Part shown: piece by piece, positions 54,881 through 64,000 of the stretch
How positions within the stretch are numbered: position 1 is the first letter of the stretch
Layout: each line of letters opens with the position of its first letter
Source of the DNA: Pachyseris speciosa
Lineage: Eukaryota; Cnidaria; Anthozoa; Scleractinia; Pachyseridae
Direction of reading: 5' to 3'
NCBI GenBank assembly: GCA_016490735.1
Contig: JAEMWC010000982.1
Span: 257,388 to 321,387 of the forward strand
DNA length: 64,000 nucleotides
Translations under genes and position numbers: made by a program
Notes under the pieces: generated by a model
Databases searched by the model: none
Told to the model about the DNA's origin: nothing
What the model saw: the letters and a program-made list of their open reading frames with translations, nothing else

Positions 54881-55657
54881 TATTTATAAGCCCCATGTAA
54901 CACAAATCTGACAAAATTTACAGGCAACATAAATGTTCCATAACTGTTCCAAAGCACCACTGTACAAGGGCAGTAAGTTTTCCTTGGCACTTTCATCATT
55001 TCATCCACGAGGAGAAGTGCAACGATCCAACTATTTCGTGGAGTGATCTGACGTGGAGCGAAGTGAATATGTCTTGGGATGACACAATTAGTAAAGTGTA
55101 TGATATTCTGACGCACGAGAACGCGTTGTTTACTAATGGCAACATCGAAAGGTTACTTTAAATCTGATCTAAAAATTTGAATTGGTGCGTGCCTCCTTGA
55201 CCGTTCAGAACGAGGTGATAAAACACAACAGAAAAATTAGCAAGAGTTAGTAAAAAGGACCAACGACTGGTCATAATGTGCTGCATTTCACCATGACATG
55301 CTGGATTATATTGAACTTTATCTAAATGTAAAGTGATGAATTTACGCTCCTCTCACACAAATTTACGGCAACTCATGTTCGAGAACATGAAGATGGATGA
55401 AAGTGGGACCGTAGCTCGGCAATTTTATTTTGATGTATTTATTCCTTCAAATTCAATGAGATACTTAATATTATTTAATTATAGAAACTGTGATAAAATA
55501 AAGCAGAATATTTAGTTATCTTGACGTTGTTAATGAGTTCATGCTATTGCAGTGGCAACCATCTAATTTGAATTTCGGAACAATATTTTTGCTACTAAAA
55601 AGAAACAGATTCTTATGCAGTCATTTATTGTGTGTTAAAGAGGAAGAGAAGAGTTTT
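54881..55657. other. Intergenic, nothing recognised
   Basis: AT-rich, about 780 bases between the LINE copy and the stop codon of the RRM-like gene. Short open frames have no motif. It should hold the 3' untranslated region of the minus-strand gene. Confidence 0.4.
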
Positions 55658-56226
55658 CTATGCGCGAGGTTTATGAACAGTACAGCAAATTTGACTAGGG
55701 CGCGTGAGAGCCTGGGGCGACTTGAATCTAGCCCCCTTTGTCAATCCCTTCCTTTCAGACTCCTTGCTCCCAGTCTCCCGCCCATTCCTTGATACGGGCT
55801 TGGCAATTGAATCTTTTCTTCTCCAAACAAGCCTTTTTTGTTCTTCCGGCAACCACCGCACGTGCAGCGGGCATCCTGGAAAACCCAAATTTGATAGGCT
55901 AAGTGCTGCGCAAGCGCTTTCTGCGTTTTCCAAGACAACATGTGCACTGCACACACTCTGAAAACTAATTTTTCTCACGGGCCCAAAATGGCTAAAAATT
56001 CTCCGAAGGGATTCCTCCGTGTAACAGGAGACGGTGTCGTGGTTTCGCCAACGTACACTCAACGTTGTTTGTGGTGGAGAGTGTTGAACGCTGTAGAGTT
56101 TTGTGTAATCTCTGACAGTTTTCTCTAGTTGGCTTTGTTGGTAAATACTCAGTGGACGAAGCCCTGACCGCCACTTGGCCGCGGCAGGATTGTTAGGGCT
56201 GTAAACTTCAAGAGCTCGGATAAGAC
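55658..56226 (-). CDS. RRM-like gene exon 2
   Basis: One open terminal exon of 569 bases, from LIRALEVYSPNNPAAAKW through the RRM-like fold to HKPRA and TAG. The first two bases complete the Gly codon begun in exon 1. Confidence 0.72.
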
Positions 56227-57451
56227 CTGACGAAACAGCAACAATGGTTAATCATAGCAAAGTGTCACAGGCATCTTACAGCAAGAAAGAAACAGAAAAA
56301 AAACTCTGTATTCCAACTGCGCAGTAAATGAACGCTAATTCGATAAATTGACACTAAATGACTTTGAATATATGAAAATCATATATTTGAACTGTGGATT
56401 TAAGAATGAATATGTGAGTGATCATCGCAGTTATGAGCACTACTTAAGCCGTGGAGGAAATAAAGCCTGAAAAAAATATCACTCACGGGTATATTACGAA
56501 CCAAAAAAATGACCAGCTCCCAGTTGGCTTGTTAGCTTAGTTGGTAGAGCAATTCAACGATATCGCAGAGGTCGTGGGTTCGACTCCCGTACAAACCTGA
56601 ATGTATTTCAGGCTTTATTTTCACTACTGTTAAAGTAAATAATTGTGATGATCACTCAAATATTCAAAATTAGCACTGTTGTGTTACGTTCTTGTGAATG
56701 ATATATGAAATAAATCATACATGTTACGTTCTTGTAACACAGTCTTTGACTGGCTGGTTTTCGCGAAACGCAGCCGAAAACTAGACATACAGAAAATGAA
56801 TATCAGTTATATATAAACTAAACATAAGCTTTTTCCAGCCATTCAGCTTAATGTTTAGACTCCTAAGCTTGCACTTAAGAACGGTCTTTTTAAGAATCGA
56901 AATCAGAATTAGCTTTCCTGAAAATAGGAACTTTCGCTTTTTTTCACTAATGCGAACTGAGTTTGATTTAAATCGTTTCGAGTGAATTGCCATATCGGTA
57001 TTTTGGCTTAGAGCTAGTTCTTCCAGTCTTCAACTCAAATATAAATCAGTGACGTCAAAAATTAACAGCCACCAGACTAGCCTAAGTTTTTTTGGCGCTT
57101 TTAGTTTCTTTTGTTTTTCTGGCCAGTTCCGGTTTTCTCCTAACTCGCACAAAGCGCGACCATCAGTGGTGCTTGCATCTTTCCACTGATGAAGTTAGGA
57201 AGCCACATACCTGGAGATTCCCTTGCAAAACCTTTCAAACTGTTGATAGTTGGCCTATTGTCAGATTCTTCTTCATCCCTTCTAGGCCACGATAAAGCGA
57301 AACTTTTGGGATGATCCACGTCTCTCAGCTTCTCCAACACTTTCGTTATCTGGTTCGCTCTTTCTCTTTCGCACTTCCCTTTCGCCCAAAGCTTCTCCCG
57401 CGGTTTTTGCAGGGGGACCACTGTGATAACTTGTCTCAAGCTGATAGACAT
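55658..57451 (-). CDS. Unrecognised RRM-like protein, two exons, 269 residues
   Basis: Exons 57211-57451 (80 codons plus one base, donor GTATGT) and 55658-56226 (acceptor TGTTTCGTCAG, two bases then 188 codons and TAG) join in phase. The N-terminus is basic (residues 1-80, MSISLRQVITVVPL). A conserved-looking linker follows (ALEVYSPNNPAAAKWRSGLR, PLSIYQQSQLEKTV). An RRM-like fold lies at about 136-207 (LSVRWRNHD for strand 1, ESLRRIFSHFGPVRKISFQ, SAHVVLEN for strand 3, PLHVRWL for strand 4). The usual RNP1 aromatic residues are absent, so RNA binding is doubtful. The tail is basic. The RRM resembles that of DNAJC17, but there is no J domain. Function unknown. Confidence 0.7.
56400..56660 (+). 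repeat. tRNA-derived SINE with inverted tail
   Basis: The head has A-box TTAGCTTAGTTGGTAGAGC and B-box GGTTCGACTCC (56527-56590), followed by a tail CCTGAATGTATTTCAGGCTT. The preceding 56400-56475 is an inverted copy of the tail. It lies in the intron of the RRM-like gene. The tRNA-like part lacks a clean acceptor stem. Confidence 0.65.
57211..57451 (-). CDS. RRM-like gene exon 1
   Basis: MSISLRQVITVVPLQKPREK to NSLKGFARESPG, with donor GTATGT. The frame is open further upstream without a second clear ATG, so the start is provisional. Confidence 0.65.
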
Positions 57452-57568
57452 TGTGTAAATACCAAATAATCTAACTGCTTTGATGAACGCGTTTGCGTTG
57501 TTAGTTTGGAAAAATGCGCGCAGAGACGTCACAATGGAATAAACTTGTCTCGAGCGCACGCAAAACAA

Positions 57569-59299
57569 AACGGCAAGGTTACCGTATGAATAACAATACG
57601 AAATTACTCATAACGAGGGGTTGCGAAATGGCTGTGATCTTTTGGGTATACTTGGAGAAAGAGAGAGGCAATGTGGACTAAGGCGTCTCATCCAAAGTTT
57701 TTATCCTTAGTCTGGGCATAATCGTGCTTTTAATAAGAGCACAATAAGGCTTAACTTGACGCTGAAAATGGCCATTAAAATCATATCATGGTTCGAGTTC
57801 GAGACAGTGATAGACTCTACCAAAAATATTTTAACCCAAAAATGTCTAACAGAATATTTGTAACCCATAAGTTAGACTATAAGTTCACAACCGCCAACTT
57901 CCTAAAAAGCCACAAAAGCCCGCTCGTAGCCCCATCTCGAGCACTCGTGCTCCGCTTCCCCTCAACTAAGAGAACAGCCGCGATAGTTGTCGATTTTTTC
58001 GGCTCATGAGTCAATGGCTGACCAGCAGGAAAATGATTTGCCAGTGAGCTGATAGCTTCTCACTTTTCTCTCCGGCAGAGCTTGCATGGCCCCCGAGTTA
58101 ACATGTTGTTTGTATGACTTTTTCACCCAGACTGCTCCTTTAGAAGGATCTTCTAGCAAAATTAAGTGGATTTCACGCTACAATTTCTTCTTCCTCACGT
58201 ACGGCTGAGAAATACCCGCGTCACCGCTCGATTTGCATCAAGTTCATGATTTCATTGAAACGATTAAAATAATTTTTTACTTTGATGCTGTTAACATTTA
58301 TTATTACTACTTTCCATCATCTTGTTAAGAATATTAGTTGCGGCATTCAAACTTATTTTATCAGGATTATGTTTTACGGTTTGAAAAGTGTTATGTGCCG
58401 AGTTTCTCAGCTTAAAACGTTAATAAGAAAATGACTCGGGCTATCGCGTATTCGTATTCAGAGGAAATTGTATGTTTTCTGATGAAAACTGTTTCCACTC
58501 CGAACTGTCTGGTTTCCCTAGTATTTTCTTTACTCCCTGGTTTCCTGAAAGCCCACGTAAAAATAGACTAAAACATTTTAATATTGTCCTAGTACACCTT
58601 GTAGCTTAGTTATCCTCAAATCTTTGCTTATTTTATTTTCACGTTTTTAAACAAAGTATCATTCTTAGGCCTGCGTCTCTGGCCGTTTTTGTTGGAGAGC
58701 GCACGAGGAGAATAGATGGCAGGCAACGAGAGACCGCCTGCCCGGATTTGGGGCCTAGCTTTTCTCATGAGTAGTCCGTACGCCGTCGTAAGGACTGTTT
58801 TGACTGGACCAGATTTGGATTGGATACTCCTCGCGGCTTCGAATGCAAATGTATTTCCGGTTGTTGCTTCTCTCCGGCCGGGTGAAACTATAGCTAAAAA
58901 AACACGATGCTCTCGCAGGCTAGTTTCCAGGAGACGTGTGAGAAATGTGCGAGTAGTGCGACAGGAAGATGGACTTAGCCGCTTATGCATGTACTTGATT
59001 TTGAGTCTGAACATCCTGTTGTCAACTACTAAAAACCTTTGAATACTACGTCAAGATTACAATATTTTGCAGGCTAACGTTATTTTTTATTACGATGAAC
59101 TAAATATATCTGATCAAGATTAATCCATGCCTTTTTACCAGTCTCCCATGCAGTCGTTTTTTAGGGGACTCGTATTTCACCTTTACGTGACTCGTGTTGC
59201 TCATTTCATGCGGAAGTTCGCGGAGACATTTTCAATTTCGCGGCTTGTAACCGTCTTTTCTTTGTATGATTTTGTGCTTTCCCTAGAACCGTCTGGAAG
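57569..59299. other. Shared upstream region of two divergent genes
   Basis: 1.7 kb between the RRM-like gene and importin-alpha. 58680-58960 is a GC-rich block with GGCCGGGTGAAACTATAGC and reads open in both directions without recognisable domains; it looks like a repeat. Promoters of both genes must lie here, but none is pinpointed. Confidence 0.4.
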
Positions 59300-59422
59300 A
59301 TGGCGTCTCGGGCGAATGCACGACTGAAATTCTACAAGAATAAGGCCTTAGATTCCACAGAAATGAGTCGGAGGCGCGAAGAAGAAGGGGTACAAATTCG
59401 CAAGGCCAAGCGTGAGGAACAA
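59300..59422 (+). CDS. KPNA1/5/6: Importin-alpha exon 1 (IBB domain)
   Basis: [20 protein letters not shown] then [18 protein letters not shown]. The ATG sits in AAGATGGCG, close to a Kozak context. The donor is AAGTGAGAAAT. Confidence 0.92.
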
Positions 59423-62400
59423 GTGAGAAATATGTTAAAAAACTGAGAGCGTGCATTGTACACGATATTTCGAATGATTCAGCTTCTTGCTTGGATTTTG
59501 GATAACTGAACTGTTTTTGGTGTCCTTTTACCGTGTTTTCTCAGATGTTTAAGAGAAGAAATGTAGATATGGCAAAATCTTCAAGTCAGCCCAGTGAGCT
59601 GGAGACGTTGCTCACCACGAACCACGTTGGTCAGGTAAGAAGCTGCGTCGGTGTCGCAATGCAAAACTATACTCTTTACAAAGTTGATTGTCCTCGGTGG
59701 ATATGAGCGATATGATTTCGCCGATTCTTTCTTCTGATACTATTTTTGTATTTGTTTAGGGTATTCTGAAACCCATACGGTTTTGGCAATTGAAATTTTC
59801 ACACACATCCAACCAATTACTTAAGTCCTTAATTCTTCCGTCTTTTGAATTCCGGGAAAAATGAATGATACGAAAAGTCAGTGTACCGTTGGATTATTGA
59901 AGTTTGCATTTATTAGGGATAAACCGTCAAAATCGTCATATTTGTACGTTGCGTTTGTTCTTTAATCTTAGTTTGTTAATTATCATTAGTGTTATTCATT
60001 TTGCAATTCCACGTCGTACGTTTCAGTTATGCACATGTCATCGGCGTCCGTGGGGTCGACCCCCGGGCCTACCAGGGAGATATGTGGGGGAATACAAAGA
60101 GATGGACGGGATTCTTTGCCCGAGGGTAGGGGAAAATCTTGACATTGTTCTACGATCAAAGATTTGGGGGTGGGGGAATTCACAAGTTTGAAAAGTATGT
60201 CACGGGAATTTTCAGCTGAGAGATACCTACCCCAGGGGACTTTGTCCTGAGAGATTCCCAGACCCCCCGAGGAAATTCCTCAAGTTTGATAGACTGATTT
60301 TACAATCCCCCTGGTTAGTCCGGGGGTCGACCCCACGGGGAAGCCGATAACATGTGCATTAAACTTAATGATTGAGGCCATTTCATTTCATGGTAAGTTA
60401 AGTTTTAAAAAGAATAAATTCCACATTAAGTACTGCTTTAAGATACTTACTAGCGATTACATGAAACCTGCAAGATTCAGTTCTCTCATTTGTTCAACTA
60501 TTATGTACATTTAATAATTTGTTTGTAATTACTTATGCACTAAGTAAACAAATATCAAAGTCATTGAGCATTTTTCAAACTCACTTTAATTCATAATTGT
60601 TCCTCAACACATTATAACAATGTTGTCAATATTCATCATCTGTACACAACAGATATTCTGCAATGACTGCCTGCAGCTCATCTATTCCAAACTTGGGTTC
60701 TAATGAATGATGATGCAGTTGTCATGCTCAATCTTGCAGAAATGGCTTTTTTTTAGCTAACTATGCCTATGATCATGCCAGTTTTCAGACTACCTTCCAT
60801 GCAATCAGTAAAATCATTTTGACCTGAATTTCATTTTGACTTACAACATAGATAGAGAAAAACATACAGTAAATAAATGAAAAGAAAGCACACTGTCTTG
60901 ATAGCCTGAGCAAAAGTCATCATCGGACTTTCCCTGCAGCAGAGGCCTCTTTTCCTCGTATTCAGCATGCAGGAGAAAGAGACCTTTGCCATGGGTTGAA
61001 ACAGTCTTGGATTAAGCCGCTGTCCGTAGTCGTGGACGGAAATTTTTAAACGCATGTTCCTTGTGTTGTTTGCTGGCCGATCATCTGCCAAAAGCATCAA
61101 GTGATGGTTCGGTCACTAAGAAACACTATTGGATAAAGACCTGTGAATTTCCTGTGAAAAACCTGTGAAAAAACATGTGAAATAAGAATTTTCACATGAT
61201 TTTTCATAGGTTTTTCACAGGTTGAGAAAATTTCAGAACCTGTAAACAGGGCACTTTTCACAGGGTCTGAACGTGTGAAAAAACCTGTGAAGATGTTACT
61301 TAATTGTAAGGCTTTTTCACAGCTTTTTTTTTACAGGGTAGAAAATCCAAAAACCTGTGAACAGGGCACTTTTCACAGGGTCTTAACATGTGAAAAAATC
61401 CGTGAAGAAACCCGTGAATTTTATTCTGTGAAAAATCCTGTGAGAAAATCTGTGAAATGTGAGTTAATTGTAAGGCCTTTTACATGTTTTTTTTTTTTTT
61501 ACAGTGAAAGAAATCTCAAAACCTGTAATTAAACAGGGCATTTTTCACAGGGTCATGTGAAATAATTTGTGAGAAGTCCTGTGAATAGCTGAGCTCTTTT
61601 TCTCACCAGTACAGTTTCACATTGGTAAAAAAATTTCGAACATTGCACATGTGAACTATTAAGGCATCGTTTACAGGGTATAAACTCTGATTCATACCCT
61701 TTGCCATGGCAATGAAAAATTAAGCCACCGAAAAACCTGTCAAAACTTACATTTGTACTGGCATCCAATTATTTATGTTGCTTATATAATTATGTAAAAT
61801 TATATATTTACATGGTTTGTGCATACATATTAAGTTTGCATTTTAAGGATAGAAATAACCTTAGTTCCATCCTTTGGGGTCAATATTATTGTCAAAATTG
61901 CCTGCACACTAGACACCTGTTGACCATGGCAGGGCTTTAAATTGACAGTTCACAGACAATTATTCAACAGTACTGTTAAATTATACCAGCTTACCTGTGT
62001 TCAATGATGGATCAGGTTTGTTTGCAGTGTTTTACTTAATAGCCCATTTTACAGCTGTGCGTTCAGTAACCTGGCCTTTGTGTGGTAGCAAGGCCAGAAC
62101 TCAAGGTCACCAGCTTGTTTTGATACAAACCTCCATCTTTCTTCCATAAATGTGGACTAGTTAGCATACGAATAACATGATTTGAATGAGAAAAGCAGTG
62201 AGGTCTACCAAAACAGGGTCACGACCAAACTCTTTTCCATTCATGAGGCAGGGGTTCATTTCTCGAAAGTCCCGGTAACTTAATGGGCCTGAAACTGTAT
62301 TTTGAAATCAAAATCTGAAGAAAAGTAGGGTGTGTTCTGACCTCTAATGAAGTCCATTTTGTTTCTTTTGCTGATAACTTTACTGTATAATTTTCAAAAC

Positions 62401-64000
62401 TTTTGAAACTCCACCTAGAATGGAAAACAAAACAGCTTCACAGGCCAGGTAATTACTGGGAGCTTCAAGAAATGGGCCCTGGTTAGTTCAGGCATGTAAA
62501 ATGGGCTATATATTTTGTTTAACTGTCCTCAGGAAAAAGTTTGTTTCTAAGACATGTTTTGATCCTATTTTGAAAAACTACATTGTTTCCAGATCAATTT
62601 TAAAAATTTTTCAAAAGATGTGAAAAGTACATGTAAATTAATTGCATACACATTTCATCCTAACTGATATACAACATTTAATTCAGACAATAACCAGACT
62701 GATCATGAGCCATGCAGTAAACATTTTTGACAAAATTGTTTTAATACACAGCTATAAAATCAGTGAAACATACAATACAAAATTACCATTTGAAGTAATG
62801 CATTGGCATCCATATAATGTATAATTTGTACAAAAGTTATTTTATTTTGAAATGCCTTTTTTTCATTTGACTGATCAGTACAAATGGTTTATGGTTCATC
62901 TGAGATTACAATGCAACTTGCTTTGGGTTGACAGGTGTTTTGGGTTTGCTAGTTATAAATACATAATTATTATGAAACTGAATCTGAAAGGTCATTCTCA
63001 ATACAATGGACAGTGTCATTTAAACATCTCCCACTGACTTACCCACAGCCACATGCCAGACAGTTGGGTCACTGAATTGACTCTCTACCTTAATTATCTT
63101 TACTGAATTAAGACTGAACGAAGATACCACTTTTTTAATCTACCCATCTTTGACATAATAATCTTCCCAAGACTTAATTGCCTGTGAAAAATATACATAA
63201 CACTTACATTAATGCATGCTGCCTAATGCTAATGTTACAGAAAATTGAGTACTTTGCAAATTGATGCAAATATGAAAAAGTACTGTCTAGCATTTATTTT
63301 CAGCCCAAGAATTATTACAAATTTCTGCAATATAATTTAAGCTTTTAATTACTGGTACTAATAATTATCACCAGATTAAATAATTTAAGCTTCTGAAAGC
63401 TCATTGTTTTCAATCCTGTAAACTTTTGAATTAAGCATAAACTTATAATTAAGTTAAGCTTAATCACTATAGTCTGCAAATTTAAGTCATTCCCCAGGAA
63501 GAGATTGGATTAAGACTTCACTCAAACTTAAAGTGCCCCTAACCCCAAAAATTTTTTTCATTTTAAATTATTCATCTCTGAATTAGAAGCACAACCGTGA
63601 AAAATTTTTTTGATTCGGTTGAATCTTCGCTTTTCTGTGCCCCGGTAAAGTCTCGAAATTACGACCAAAAACGCCGCCATTTTGTTTCATGACCGTGTTA
63701 AGGGAAGATTGGGTTCAGCGCTTGTATGACGTCATGCCGGGAACGGAAGTTCTGTTGCGCTTACAATATAGTTCTTTGAAGGAAGCTCAATAATTCTAAC
63801 TCTGAGGGCAAATAGACATGATTTTAAACCGAATTTATATTCATAGTATTGAACACCTGTTAACATGTCTCTCCTAAGAGAAGATTTTGATGTTTGCAAA
63901 CGAATGAGCCAAAACAGACCGGCTGTTCGTGAAATAAACATATTCCCATCGGCTGATCTCACAAGCATTTTATGCCCTTTTATACGGTGAAAGCAGAAAA
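59300..64000 (+). CDS. KPNA1/5/6: Importin-alpha (karyopherin alpha 1/5/6 class), first two exons, gene continues past window
   Basis: The nuclear import adaptor: it binds a classical nuclear localisation signal on cargo through armadillo repeats and binds importin-beta through its N-terminal IBB domain. Exons 59300-59422 (41 codons, donor GTGAGA) and 59545-59634 (30 codons, donor GTAAGA) are in phase 0. They encode [33 protein letters not shown] and [13 protein letters not shown], the Arg/Lys-rich IBB helix; FKRRNV is typical of KPNA1, 5 and 6. No further exon was found to 64000, so intron 2 is at least 4.3 kb and all armadillo repeats lie outside. Confidence 0.9.
59545..59634 (+). CDS. KPNA1/5/6: Importin-alpha exon 2
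   Basis: [20 protein letters not shown] and [10 protein letters not shown] between TTTTCTCAG and GTAAGA. It completes the basic IBB helix, then a flexible linker. Confidence 0.9.
60030..60358. mobile_element. 329-bp MITE with TTA duplication
   Basis: Ends TGCACATGTCATCGGCGTCC and near-complement, including the palindromic GGGGTCGACCCC at both sides. TTA flanks each end (60027-60029 and 60359-60361), which fits a PIF/Harbinger-type MITE. In importin-alpha intron 2. Confidence 0.82.
61140..61600. repeat. Tandem repeat with CCTGTGAAAA words, units about 125 bp
   Basis: About three units containing ACAGGGCACTTTTCACAGGG, AACCTGTGAAGA-type words and a T-run followed by ACAG. Short words such as TTTTCACAGG occur in both orientations. 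In importin-alpha intron 2. Confidence 0.8.
61770..63528. other. Importin-alpha intron 2, nothing recognised
   Basis: 1.75 kb of AT-rich sequence with no exon matching an armadillo repeat and no clear repeat structure. Confidence 0.45.
63532..64000. mobile_element. Left part of a second TTAA MITE (AGTGCCCCTAACCCC family), runs off right edge
   Basis: TTAA at 63528-63531 is followed by AGTGCCCCTAACCCCAAAAA, the same end as the element at 25484. The sequence after that differs, and the other end is not in the window. Confidence 0.65.

Noticed and set aside
56525..56600. Possible functional tRNA gene on the plus strand
   Set aside because: Good A and B boxes but no matching acceptor-stem halves, and it is followed by a SINE tail.
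58628..59042. Overlapping open frames on both strands near 58.6-59.0 kb
   Set aside because: Openness on both strands comes from a GC-rich stretch; there are no domain motifs or splice partners, and it looks like a repeat.

Overview
The window is animal nuclear DNA, most likely from an anthozoan cnidarian and possibly a stony coral. It is AT-rich, its genes are split into short exons with GT-AG introns, and it is loaded with inverted-repeat DNA transposons, SINEs and dead LINE/Penelope pieces. The taxon is inferred from the repeat landscape and from conserved metazoan genes; no species diagnosis was possible.

Five protein-coding genes can be read by joining exons whose splice phases agree. 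(1) Afadin, minus strand, start codon at 11283, running off the left edge: two Ras-association domains, an FHA domain and the first part of the dilute domain are present, while the PDZ domain lies outside. (2) A two-RRM SR splicing factor of the SRSF4/5/6 class, minus strand, 33144 to 21630, complete in eight coding exons. (3) ZUP1 (ZUFSP), a K63-linkage deubiquitinase, plus strand, 39833 to 53093, apparently complete in eleven exons with its Cys-His-Asp triad. (4) An unrecognised two-exon RRM-like gene, minus strand, 57451 to 55658. (5) The first two exons of an importin-alpha of the KPNA1/5/6 class, plus strand, from 59300; the armadillo repeats lie beyond 64000.

The SR gene and ZUP1 are divergent across about 6.7 kb of repeats. 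The RRM-like gene and importin-alpha are divergent across 1.85 kb. The proteins serve unrelated housekeeping roles (cell junctions, splicing, ubiquitin signalling, nuclear import), so there is no operon-like logic.

The most distinctive content is the mobile DNA, much of it nested and datable by target-site duplications. The best case is a 1.65-kb element at 15516-17167. It has 19-bp perfect termini, arms made of a 9-bp minisatellite, a stranded Penelope GIY-YIG endonuclease fragment and a 9-bp target duplication inside an older MITE. Others are a pogo-like element with TA duplication in an SR-gene intron, a Tc1/mariner remnant, a tRNA-derived SINE that splits a LINE reverse transcriptase, a foldback inside another foldback, and several elements in ZUP1 introns with 4-, 6- and 8-bp duplications.

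Long stretches without genes (11.3-15.5, 35.7-37.7, 53.1-54.1, 57.5-59.3 and 62-63.5 kb) show only weak repeats or nothing recognisable.
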